Shown here piece by piece: positions 41,172 to 50,341 of a stretch of 64,000 nucleotides of DNA. This stretch comes from Rhynchopus euleeides. Its lineage: Eukaryota; Euglenozoa; Diplonemea; Diplonemida; Diplonemidae. The position numbers and the translations under genes are program-made. The DNA is taken from NCBI GenBank assembly GCA_963210315.1, contig OY723264.1:1736001-1800000 (forward strand), in the 5' to 3' direction. Numbering within the stretch: the first letter of the stretch is position 1; each line of letters begins with the position of its first letter. The notes below the pieces were generated by a model. That model had not been told where the DNA came from. It did not search any database and saw only the letters and a program-made list of their open reading frames with translations.

Positions 41172-41846
41172 GGTCGGATGGGATGGTGTAGGTCATGATC
41201 ACCCATTCACGCGATCTAAATAAACCGTAGACCAGTGCCACCCTACGTCGTCACGGTGCATGCAATCGGGGGAGGTGGGGGGGTGGTGGTGGTGGTGGTG
41301 GTGGTGCTCCGGCTTTATCATGATTATCCCCCCTCCCACTTTACTCCAGCGCCCCGCACTCCCCGCACGAGCTCTAGCCTCCTCTGCGTTTCTCTGTGGG
41401 GGGGGGGGGGAAGGTTGGGTTGCCCGTGTCCCGGGCAAGTTAGTTTTCTCAGGTAAATCGGGGCCAGGGGGGGTGGGGGGGGGAGAGAGGGCTGGCGGTG
41501 CAGCACACTCAGAGTGAGCTCGGGTGTGCCATTCCATTCCCCCCTGAGTGTGTGTGTGGGGGGGGGGGTGTGGGGCGAAAACTGGTTCCAGATGCATGGC
41601 CCCACCCCACCCCGGTGTTGCCACACCATCAGCTTGTGCGTGCGGCACGGAGGGGGCACAACCCACCAACACACACACACGGTAATATTTTTAGTTTAGC
41701 GTAGGACGCACCGAGCGAGCTATAGTGCTGCCTCCACTGTCACACACACACACACACCCCTCCCCTCTCTCCAGGTCCTTACCCCACCCCCCTCCCCTTT
41801 ACACAGCCACAGCGACTCGCCTTTCTCGCCACACCCACCCTCCACG
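41172..41846. other. Intergenic spacer with microsatellites
   Basis: Contains a GGT run at about 41276-41306, G-runs near 41398-41412 and CA runs near 41665-41680 and 41741-41757. A pyrimidine tract ending CTCTCCAG (about 41767-41774) lies upstream of the next start codon and could be an acceptor for a leader exon. Confidence 0.55.
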
Positions 41847-43559
41847 ATGTCGTCTGTGCAGGGCTACAAGCAGAATGCTGACAGCACCAGGGAGACCTTC
41901 AGGCGCTACTCCGAAGCGGTGCGGACAAACTGCGCAGACACACACCTGAAGAGTCTTGTTCAGCACTACGGGAGGGCAAGCACCATCCCCGACCTGGAGC
42001 GGTTCGGCAGGGTGTGCGCCACCACGCTGGACACCCTTGCGCGGGCGACGAACCAGATGGGGATGCTCCCCCGCCTGCAGGACTGGGATGGGTTCGGCAA
42101 CTACACCGGGGAGGTCTGGTTCCCTGCGGAGACGAAGAAGCTCCGCAGCATCACATACGCTGCTAACGGCGGGCTGCTGCAGAAGATGCAGCAGCCGGGC
42201 GGAGGCTTCGTCCTGCTGTCCCACTTCTACCTCTTCGCGCAGAACGCCGAGGCGGGGCACGGCTGCCCCCTCACCTGCAACGTGGGTGTCATCAAGATCC
42301 TGCGCAACGAGCCTGTCAGCCCCCTGGTGAGCGAGTGGATCACCCGCCTGGAGGACCCCAACTACGCAACGCACTATCAGGCAGCGGAGTTCCTCACGGA
42401 GGTGCAGGGGGGGTCTGACGTCGGTGCCAACACGCTGCGCGCCGTGCCTGTGGAGGACGACCTGGCCTACGAGGGGTGGCACCGCCTGCACGGCGAGAAG
42501 TGGTTCTGCTCTGTCTGTAACGCGGACCTCTTCATGATTGTGGCCCGCCCCGACGGCGTCCCCCCGAAGACGACGCGTGGGCTGAGGGTGTACATTGCGC
42601 CGCGCCACCTTCCCTATGGGGACAAGCGTGTCAACGCCTTCCGCATCCGGAGGCTGAAGCATAAGCTGGGGACGAGCTCCATGGCGTCGGGGGAGATCGA
42701 CTTCCACGGGATGCTGGCCCTCCCCCTGCAGTGCAAGTTCACGGAGGTGCTGGACATCGTTGTGAACACCAGCAGGCTGTACAACGCGATGTCCTCTGCG
42801 GGCGGCATGCACCGGTCCTTCATGGAGGCGTCGTCGTATGCACACAACAGGGTTGCCTTCGACAGGCGGATCATCGAGTTCCCCATGATTGCGAACACCG
42901 TGGCGATGATGCGTGCGGAGTCATACGGCGGGCGTGCCGTGTGCTTCTTCCTGGCGGACATGCAGGACAGGATGAAGGAGCTCAAGCTCTCTGAGAAGCT
43001 GATGTGGCGCATCATCATCAACATGAACAAGATCTGGGCGGCGGAGACGGCGGAGAAGGTGACGCATTCAGCGATCGACACCTTCGGGGGGAATGGCGCT
43101 ATCGAGGACTTCTCCATCCTGCCCCGCCTGCTGCGTGACGGTGTGGTGGGGCAGCAGTGGGAGGGGCCGACGAACACCCTGACGTCGCAGATCTTCCGCG
43201 ACTGCAAGAAGTATAAGATGCACGTGCACTTCTTCAACTTCCTGAGGCAGATGGACAAGGCGTTCCCCGCGCCTGTGCCTGCTGCGGCGGAGCTGGAGGA
43301 GGAGTGGACAGTGCTGCTGGGGATGCCGGACGACGAGGGGCTGCGGCACTTCAAGCATGCCATCTTCAGCGCCGCCCCCGTCCTGCAGTACTACCTGCTG
43401 ATGAAGGAGTCGGATGCGCATGACCCGATGGTGACGACAGCTGCCACGCATGTGCTCCTCAACAACCAGCCCACGTACAAGCCACGCCTCGACAAGGACT
43501 TCGTCAAGCGTGTCAACTTCCTCGCAAACATCTCAACCGCTGCAGGCCACAAGCTCTGA
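41847..43559 (+). CDS. AidB-like acyl-CoA dehydrogenase
   Basis: Predicted 570-residue, single-exon FAD enzyme. The FAD/acyl-CoA motif FLTEVQGGSDVGANTLRA (about residues 181-198) has the QGGSDV form of AidB-type enzymes. It is followed by LHGEKWFCSVCNADLFMIVA, LKHKLGTSSMASGEIDFHGM, the helical ASSYAHNRVAFDRRIIEFPM and the C-terminal FGGNGAIEDFSILPRLLRDG with QQWEGPTNTL. AidB of Escherichia coli is 541 residues, so the length fits; the order of blocks is the same. The family dehydrogenates acyl-CoA-type substrates (isovaleryl-CoA dehydrogenase-like); the bacterial member also binds DNA. No C-terminal peroxisomal SKL tail (ends AGHKL) and no clear mitochondrial presequence are seen, so location is open. 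Bacterial origin by transfer is possible but not shown. Confidence 0.85.
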   Translation: MSSVQGYKQNADSTRETFRRYSEAVRTNCADTHLKSLVQHYGRASTIPDLERFGRVCATTLDTLARATNQMGMLPRLQDWDGFGNYTGEVWFPAETKKLRSITYAANGGLLQKMQQPGGGFVLLSHFYLFAQNAEAGHGCPLTCNVGVIKILRNEPVSPLVSEWITRLEDPNYATHYQAAEFLTEVQGGSDVGANTLRAVPVEDDLAYEGWHRLHGEKWFCSVCNADLFMIVARPDGVPPKTTRGLRVYIAPRHLPYGDKRVNAFRIRRLKHKLGTSSMASGEIDFHGMLALPLQCKFTEVLDIVVNTSRLYNAMSSAGGMHRSFMEASSYAHNRVAFDRRIIEFPMIANTVAMMRAESYGGRAVCFFLADMQDRMKELKLSEKLMWRIIINMNKIWAAETAEKVTHSAIDTFGGNGAIEDFSILPRLLRDGVVGQQWEGPTNTLTSQIFRDCKKYKMHVHFFNFLRQMDKAFPAPVPAAAELEEEWTVLLGMPDDEGLRHFKHAIFSAAPVLQYYLLMKESDAHDPMVTTAATHVLLNNQPTYKPRLDKDFVKRVNFLANISTAAGHKL

Positions 43560-46269
43560 AGGGAGAGGGCGGAGAGAGATGTGCTGCATCCCCGTGGCGT
43601 GAGGGAGTGCCGCTGTGGGGGTACCGCCTGTAGTGACAGGAGGTGTTGTTAAAGCGTCGCCCCACGCATCAACTTGCTTGGGGCCGCCTTCCGCATGGGG
43701 TGTGTGCAAGCAGGCGCAGCTGTTAACTCGAAGCTGTGCGCCACACCAGCTCGGACTGTGTGGTCGGCCACAACAGGCTTGCCGCTTGTCACCGTGACGA
43801 AGCCGGTGGGGAACGTGCGTTGCACGCAGCAGAGCACAGCCATTGCCCCCACATTGCCGGGCTCAGATGCACGCTGCAAGCAAACCCCATATCCCCCCAC
43901 CCCCATTTTCCCTTTTCTCGATCCGAACGAGTATTAGCTACCAACGTACACCATCTCAACGGCATGAACCCCTGATCCGTATTAATGTACGGAGAGGGCA
44001 TATCGCGGATACTGCCACACCTCCACACCACACGACCAGCCCATTTTCCCTTTCCTCACCCCCCCACCCCCCCTTTTTCCTTCCGGAGTTCATACGAAGG
44101 CAGTATCGTGGCTCGCCCACTTTGCGCATATCCACACCCTCTGCACGAACCTCCCCCCCCCCCCATCCTCTCTCTCTCTCTCACTCCTTCCAGCCCTTGT
44201 TGACGACCTACCCCCCTCCACCCCCGACCCCCCCCCCCCACCAGCCCCAACCGGGACCGTCGGGGGGGGGGGGGGAAGTGTGGGTAACTGGTGGGGATGT
44301 GTGATCTCAGAGCCCCGCCTCTCTCTGTCTCTCTCTCTGCCCCTCGCCCCTACACCCTTTGCTGCAGGGTGCTGTGGAGAAACGCTCCGCGTGCCTTGCA
44401 GTGGGGGTGTGTGTGGCGGGAGGGGGGGGAGGGGGAGGGGGGGCGGGTGCGCTGTCCTCTGCATGCCAGCAAGAGAGACGTGTGGGCTATGGGTTGCCAC
44501 TCCCCCGCACACATAAAGGCAACACACTCCCCCGACCTTCCTCCTACCCGCGCTCCCCCCCCTGCCCAACTGCTCCCTTCCCTGGCGTGTCCGGCAAGCT
44601 CGATGCTGCAGTTTCTCGGCTGAAGAGCAGCGCCGCCACAGGTGGGGGGGGGGGAAAGGCATGGGGAACGGTGTTGTGGGTTGGCGGTGGTGGTGGTGGT
44701 GGTGCAAGTGGGGGGGGGGGGGGGGGGAGGGGAGAGACGGAGAGAGGACGTGTTATTCAAGAGAGGGTGGATGTCAGATCCGCCAAGGAAATGTGTCTTT
44801 CTTTATAGCCCTAAAACCCCCTTTCGCTCCCAACCTTTCACCAAGAAGGGCTGCGCGCCCCTTCGGGAGTGCACATTTCACTGCAGAAGGCAGTGAGCCG
44901 CGCTTCTTACAAAGGAGGCCGGCAAGCTGGGGCTGACACACCTTGGCACAGAAAGCTAGGGCGAGGGAAAGGTCCCCGCACTCCCCCCCCTCCCCCGCCC
45001 CGCCCAGTGAAGTCTAATTCTGGACAGACCCTCAGTTTGACCCCCCGCACCCCGTGCCCTCCCCTCCGCACTGAGCAACGCCACAGGAGGAGAGGGGTAT
45101 CTATTGCGCGTGTGTGCGGCGTGTGCCGGGGGTTGGATTTTTCTTTTGGGCCGTGCCTGTTCTCCCCTCCCCCCCCGCACCCCCTGCGCCCTTCTTCGGC
45201 ATCTCTGATGGAATCTCAGAGTTTCGTTAGTGTGTGGCTTTGCCCGTGTTCTCCAAACCTACATTTTTCTTTGCGTGATTTTTCCATCGAAACCACAATG
45301 TCGGAGATGCCGAAGAAAGGAGGGGGGAGGGGGTGTGGTGGGATGTGTGTGAGTCCCCCCACCCCCCACCCCACCCCACCCCACACCCTTGCGTTGGTCG
45401 TGATTGTTTTCTTCAGGTTCAAAAAAATGGGATTGCCTCCGCACAAAGGGTGTGCGGAGAGGTGAAATCGATTGCGTGTGGTTCCTGGCCCGACACGTTG
45501 TGGACAAACCCATCTTCATTAATTATGTGAACTGCATGGGATGCAGTGTGCTGACTGTCCTCCACTCCAGGATGTCTCGTCAAGAGAATTGTGTTTTTTC
45601 TCTCGATCTGTTCTACACTCCTCCAAATAATACACGTGGGGATGGGGGATTTCGTGATAGCCACACCACCATCCCTTTATCGGTTCCCCCAGTCGCGCAA
45701 ACAAATCAAGGAGATGTGGGGTTGCGAACGCAGGGTCCCTACCAAACACTGGCCCCCCCCGCTCGCAATCAAGCAAGTTCTCCTTGTGCAGAACAGTCTG
45801 CTTCAGGCTTCCTTCTCTTGGGGACGAGAACTACCCAGAAGAGGCAAAAGGGCAGGCGAGCGCTCGCCGAAAAGCGCCCTCCCCTTTTCCCCTTTCCCCT
45901 TTGCATCGTTGCCCTTTGACCCGTGCGTGGGTGTGGGGTGGGGGGGGGGGGGGGCGGAAGCCGTGTGTGGTTTTCAGCAGTTTTCCATACCCACCCACCC
46001 CCTGCACCCTGCGACCACCACTGCCGCCACCCCCTCCCACCGAACCCTCTTCCTATTTATGATATGCCCCCCTCAGCCCGCGGCTCGTCCTCCTCCCGGC
46101 TTGTGCACTGCGCCTCTCATCCCATCAGAGGCCCAGTGTGGCGCCGCGGTCCTCTCGATGCCGGGCTGATCGATGCTATTCCCCATACCCGTACACCCCG
46201 TTGTATTTCTGGCGGGTGTTTCAAAAGAAAATAAGGGACAATTGATGTGGCTGGCATGTTCCCAAAAAA
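43560..46269. other. Long spacer without recognisable gene
   Basis: About 2.7 kb of C- and G-runs, CT and GGT microsatellites. Frames up to about 200 codons occur on both strands but consist of His/Pro/Thr- or Gly-rich translations of simple sequence. No domain, tRNA or rRNA seen. Small exons of an intron-rich gene cannot be excluded. Confidence 0.45.
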
Positions 46270-46623
46270 ATGCGGGATGTGTCTGAGAGAGCTTTTGTTC
46301 TGCAGTATGATCCCAGGTTTTTGTCAAGTCTGAGGTGTCAGGCCTGGCAAATTCTGGGCATTTCAGGCGTCCCCACTGCTGGGGTGCCCTTTTATGACAT
46401 TGTGCGTGGGGGCGAAGGCACGCGTGTTCTCAACTGGAATGCACACCGCGTTGCAAAGAAGAAAAAAAAATCGCCCGACAAATTGTTGCCATTTGCCTAC
46501 CCCTCCCTAACACACCTCTGGAACCCGCTGAACAGCACAATCGCTGTTTGTTACATGCATGCATTGATAAAATACCGGCAACCCCCGACACATCCTTTAT
46601 CTTCCTGCTTCTCTTGCATTTAG
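46270..46623 (+). CDS. Hypothetical 117-codon frame upstream of the reverse transcriptase
   Basis: MRDVSERAFVLQYDPRFLSS ... ending in FSCI. Composition is more protein-like than its neighbours (CQAWQILGISGVPTAGVPFY, HRVAKKKKKSPDKLLPFAYP), but no domain is recognised. It lies 14 bases before the reverse transcriptase frame in another phase and might be a 5' exon or leader of that element. Low certainty. Confidence 0.25.
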   Translation: MRDVSERAFVLQYDPRFLSSLRCQAWQILGISGVPTAGVPFYDIVRGGEGTRVLNWNAHRVAKKKKKSPDKLLPFAYPSLTHLWNPLNSTIAVCYMHALIKYRQPPTHPLSSCFSCI

Positions 46624-46636
46624 ACACGCTCATCAG

Positions 46637-47808
46637 ATGTGCTCTTCACGACTGAGAGAGGCTGGCAACGAACCCCTTTTTTTTCGGAGCCGGAGAGAAG
46701 ATATCGGGGGTTCAGGAGTGCGTCGATGGAGTTTAACCGATAAAATCAGCTTCTGCAGCCCCCTCCCCCGCCACACCACACACATCCCCCCCCCCCCCGA
46801 GCCCCAGGCTGCTCTAAAACTCAAGGTGAATTCTTACGCGATGGCGCGCCTTGACGCCAGGTCGTTTGATTTCAAAACAATGTACGACCACCTTGACCAC
46901 GATGAGCTCATCTCCACCCTCTGTGAAGCAGTGGACTTCTCTTTTTCACACAGAGCTGGCACGACACACATGTACCGAGAAGGATATGCAAACGGACTCA
47001 CCGCATCCAACAAAAAAAGGGATTTTTCCTTTATCCAACCCAGGGAACAAACACCCTCGGGCTCGGGAAGAAAAGACAAACATCCAAGCGTTTCATACGA
47101 TCCACAGCAAGTCAAGGACTTAATACGTTTCTGTATCAAAAACGCATGTGTGCTGCAAAACGGACAGGTCTACCGCCAAACCAGGGGAATACCCATGGGT
47201 GATAACTCTTCTCCAGATATGGCAAACCTCTACTGTCATATCAAAGAGAAACACTTCATGGATAACCTGGTCAACAGCGGGGACATATCAAACATGAAAC
47301 GTGCAATGCTCCTTTCGCACACCATGAGATATATTGACGATATCCTGTGTTTCGGTACCGACCCACCTCCCCCCGAGGTGTATCAAATGGAGTATTGTCG
47401 AACAAACCCAACCGATGCTGACACTACTTTCGTCGGAATACGGATCCGACAAGAATACCGTGCCCCCCGTACACCAAAGGATCCATCATCACCAAACCCT
47501 GCACCCCCCAACTCTGCACCCCCCAACCCAACCAACCATAACAGAGAAGTAAAAGCGGTTTTCTTTTTACGCCTGTCGGTATACGATAAAATGATGGCGT
47601 ATCCATACGATCCGCTCAGCTTTGTATCATCAAGCTCGACCGCACCTGAATCTTTTTCGTCAGCCATCCTTATTGGTGCACTGGTCCGTGCATCACGGAT
47701 CTGCAACAATGCGGCCGATCTTAAAGCAGAGATTAACAACACATGCCTGAAGCTTTTAGCACGAGGCCATCCTTCGAGACACCTCCACAAAGGTTTCAGA
47801 AAATGGTT
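46637..47808 (+). CDS. Penelope-type reverse transcriptase, interrupted by a MITE
   Basis: Palm-domain motifs are clear: SFDFKTMYDHLDHDEL (motif A, in place of the usual FDFSTLYTNIPHxKL, from about residue 74), RQTRGIPMGDNSSPDMANLY (motif B, about 180-200) and MRYIDDILCF (motif C, about 229). This set is typical of Penelope-like elements and related single-copy RT genes and not of LINEs or LTR elements. The reliable homology starts near KLKVNSYAMARLDA; the proline-rich residues before it follow a C-run ending CCCCAG and may be intronic. The frame runs to GFRKWLP and is then cut by the M1 MITE at 47808; reading of similar character resumes at 48138. No GIY-YIG endonuclease was seen. Codon use is A/C-rich, unlike the GC-rich host genes. 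Confidence 0.7.
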
Positions 47809-48140
47809 ACCGTATACGTAAATATTATGGAACGTAAATATTATGGAACGGGCCCATTTTTGCCCGGTCCGTTCCATAATATTTACGTTCCAAAATATTT
47901 ACAGGGCCAGTTGGGGACTCGGCGGTGAGGATGGCTTGCCTCAGGAATCGCGCGAAAAGTGCACGAGTAGGTCCCGTCAGGGACTCTGTACGCCGTCCGA
48001 TCACCTGGTCCAAGTCCCCGAGTCGCAGAAAGCGCTGTAAATATTATGGAACGAAAAAAATCTGGAACGCCAACCCACCAGCGTTCCATAATATTTACGT
48101 TCCATAATATTTACGTTCCAAAATATTTACGTATACGGTA
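47808..48140 (-). mobile_element. TA-flanked MITE M1 (copy 4), inside the reverse transcriptase gene
   Basis: Same ends (CCGTATACGTAAATATTATG), TA flanks and interior as 26419-26751. It splits a reading frame, so it is younger than the retroelement it sits in. Confidence 0.93.
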
Positions 48141-48466
48141 CTTGATTACTACCCAGAAGAAAAGTTTGAGCCATTTGTCAAAGACCTTCAACGTCACTTC
48201 CATTGGGTAATAAAACACATCTCCAAAGCATGTGCCGACCCTCTTTGCGACTTCAAACAGTTCGCAAAGAAACTGACAAGCTCTCGCACATACATACGCT
48301 TTAGAGACCCCCTCACTGCCACTCGTGACGATACGGAGGCAGCGGCACTCTTTCACATTCACCCACACCGTCCACACCCCCCACCACCTACACTCCCCAG
48401 TGCTTCACCTGACTGTACCCCTCAAATACAACCCACCACTACATCTTGTACGTACAAAAAGGGGAA
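48138..48466 (+). CDS. Continuation of the reverse transcriptase frame after the MITE
   Basis: A stop-free frame reading LDYYPEEKFEPFVKDLQRHF, then WVIKHISKACADPLCDFKQF and later a proline/threonine-rich stretch with spaced cysteines. It begins at the MITE edge and stays open into the LINE that follows. A/C-rich codon use matches both the reverse transcriptase part and the ubiquitin-protease-like frame beyond the LINE. Function of this part is unknown. Confidence 0.5.
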
Positions 48467-48490
48467 CACAACTGACACATCACACACACA

Positions 48491-50242
48491 ATGTCCCACG
48501 CTGCCTCTGTCCCCCTGCACCCCTCCTCGACGGGGTTCCCTGGGGAGGCGTCGGCTAAGCCGGCGCCGAGCGAAGCTGCAGGGAAGAGGCACAAGTGGGT
48601 GCTGAGGGAAAAGGAGTGGAGTGCCGACGTCAGGCACTCAACCGACGAGCTGGCCGCCAAGGGCGGCGTAATGCTGTGCGCCAAAGGCGATGCACAGCGC
48701 CTGATCGCGAGGTGCAGGGAGCACCCGCCGCCGGGACCGGCGGCAATCCTGACCGTCGAGGCGACGGAGGGGGGGAAGGGGCGCAGCCGCGTCCTCTCCC
48801 TCCTGGTCGAGCGCGACGGCGAGACCCGGGGGCTGCGGCGGCACCTGCTGCAGCTCCACAGTGACCCCGTACACTACGGGGCCAGCAGCAGCCCGGGCCT
48901 GAAAGCCCCCAAGGGCAGCCGGGAGTGGGTGGTGATGGAAGCACCGCCAGCCACCCCCCTCACACACACACACATCCGCACCTGGCTGCGGGCCCACGGC
49001 GCGGAGCCGGACGCGGTCATCGCGATGACCGGCACCACCTGGGCCCGCCGCTTCAAGGTGGGTGTGGACAGTCGACAGGTCAAGGACCTGCTGCGTGCGA
49101 GCGGCGAGAGCGACATCTTCTGCCGCCCCCACTTCCACACCACCACACACCCCGACACAGTCGTGCGCCTGCCGCCCGACACCACCATCCAGCAGGCACA
49201 GGAGAAGGCGAGCCGGCTGAGCGGAAGGGTCGTCCTTGTCAAGGGCGGCCTCGGCATCGCAGTGCCGAACACCGCCGGGCACCACGCCACGGCAGCAGTC
49301 GTCGGCGACGAAGCTGCAACCCCCCTGCAGGGGAAATATGTGCTGGAGGGGCTGCCCCCGGAGTACACCGCCCGCTGCACCCGGGACCTGCTGGAGGAGA
49401 TGGGCTGGCAGGCGCGCATCCTGGCGTCAACCAGGGTGCCGAACGGGCGGGCAGTCCTGCTGCGCGCCCCCACCACCCCCCAGAAACTCGGCGCGTACTG
49501 CGTCGACAACAACACCTACCTGGTGTTGCGGCGGTACCGCGAACCCGAGGACTTGGGGCTCTTCCCCCGCCGGCGGAGGCCAAAGCGCACCAAGCCCCCA
49601 CCGGAGCCGACCCCACCACCCGCAGCACCGGAGCAGCCGAAGGGAGGAGTGCCGGGGAGTGAGCTGGCGAGTAAGAAGACAAAGAAGAAGACGAAGAAGA
49701 AGGGGGCCACGACCGACGCTGAGATGAAGGACAGCGGCCCCCCCCACGCCACCACCACTACCACCGACCCCGCCGCCGCCGCCGCAGCAGCAGCCGCCGC
49801 CGCCGCCGCCGCCACCAACCTCGCCAGGGTGCAAGCCCTCCTCGAGCAGGCGGAACAGCGTGCTGCCGAGGCAGAGCGGCGGGCAGCCGCTGCAGAGGAG
49901 CGGGCCGCGAACCAGGAGAGACAGTTCGCGGCCGCCCTGCAGGCAATGCAGGCCCGCCTGCAGCACCTGGAGGCGGCAGCACATCCGCAGTCAAAACCGA
50001 AGAAGACCACCAAGCCGGGCACCAGCTCCCCCTCCCGAAAGACCGAGCCGGCCGCCACCACCCCAAACCGGGGGACCAAGGGCTCACCCCCGAAGTCCGC
50101 CTCCCCGGCCAGAACCCACACGGGGCTAACCCCCAAGAAGAAGAGCCGGGCACTCTCTCCGTCCCGGACCGCAACCCTGCGCACAAAGCACCCGAAGGAG
50201 CGGTTGCACAAACGTCAGTGCGAAGAGGTCCTCTTCAACTGA
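48491..50242 (+). CDS. LINE ORF1 protein
   Basis: 583 residues from ATG at 48491 to TGA at 50240-50242. A basic start (KRHKWVLREKEWSADVRH) is followed by two or more globular segments. The one near residues 275-345 (KYVLEGLPPEYTARCTRDLL ... YLVLRRYREPE) has the look of an RNA-recognition fold. Then come a Pro-rich hinge with Lys runs (KKTKKKTKKKG), an alanine run of about 15 at about residues 420-440, and a predicted coiled coil to about 497 (QALLEQAEQRAAEAERRAAA). The C-terminal tail is Ser/Thr/Pro/Lys-rich. This plan fits LINE ORF1 RNA-binding, self-associating chaperones. No CCHC knuckle was seen here. The stop is followed directly by C and then by ORF2 in the same frame. Confidence 0.75.
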   Translation: MSHAASVPLHPSSTGFPGEASAKPAPSEAAGKRHKWVLREKEWSADVRHSTDELAAKGGVMLCAKGDAQRLIARCREHPPPGPAAILTVEATEGGKGRSRVLSLLVERDGETRGLRRHLLQLHSDPVHYGASSSPGLKAPKGSREWVVMEAPPATPLTHTHIRTWLRAHGAEPDAVIAMTGTTWARRFKVGVDSRQVKDLLRASGESDIFCRPHFHTTTHPDTVVRLPPDTTIQQAQEKASRLSGRVVLVKGGLGIAVPNTAGHHATAAVVGDEAATPLQGKYVLEGLPPEYTARCTRDLLEEMGWQARILASTRVPNGRAVLLRAPTTPQKLGAYCVDNNTYLVLRRYREPEDLGLFPRRRRPKRTKPPPEPTPPPAAPEQPKGGVPGSELASKKTKKKTKKKGATTDAEMKDSGPPHATTTTTDPAAAAAAAAAAAAAATNLARVQALLEQAEQRAAEAERRAAAAEERAANQERQFAAALQAMQARLQHLEAAAHPQSKPKKTTKPGTSSPSRKTEPAATTPNRGTKGSPPKSASPARTHTGLTPKKKSRALSPSRTATLRTKHPKERLHKRQCEEVLFN

Positions 50243-50341
50243 CGGGGAGGCCCGCCATCTCCAGGCCTGCAGCGCCACATCTACGAGACCGGGCGTGACC
50301 TCCTCCTCAGGGCGGGTGACATCGAGCAGAACCCTGGCCCG
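50240..50341 (+). promoter_or_regulatory. In-frame UGA-C plus 2A-like ribosome-skipping sequence at the ORF1/ORF2 junction
   Basis: ORF1 ends AAC-TGA-CGG at 50240-50242, and the same frame continues without a stop into ORF2. GDIEQNPGP is encoded at 50315-50341, preceded by GRDLLLRA; this matches the 2A consensus D-x-E-x-N-P-G-P, where the ribosome skips the Gly-Pro bond. The endonuclease begins a few residues later (LTWNCNG). No ATG lies in this frame between the stop and the endonuclease core. Readthrough of a leaky UGA-C followed by skipping would release ORF1 and ORF2 proteins separately; re-initiation is an alternative. Confidence 0.75.

Noticed and set aside
41235-41517. Frames of poly-Trp or poly-Val across the GGT run
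   Set aside because: Translation of a microsatellite.
44090-44808. Frames up to about 205 codons in the 43.6-46.3 kb spacer
   Set aside because: His/Pro- or Gly-rich translations of C-, G- and CT-runs, mutually overlapping on both strands.
49427-50211. 185- and 231-codon minus-strand frames opposite LINE ORF1
   Set aside because: Shadows of alanine-rich, GC-rich coding sequence.
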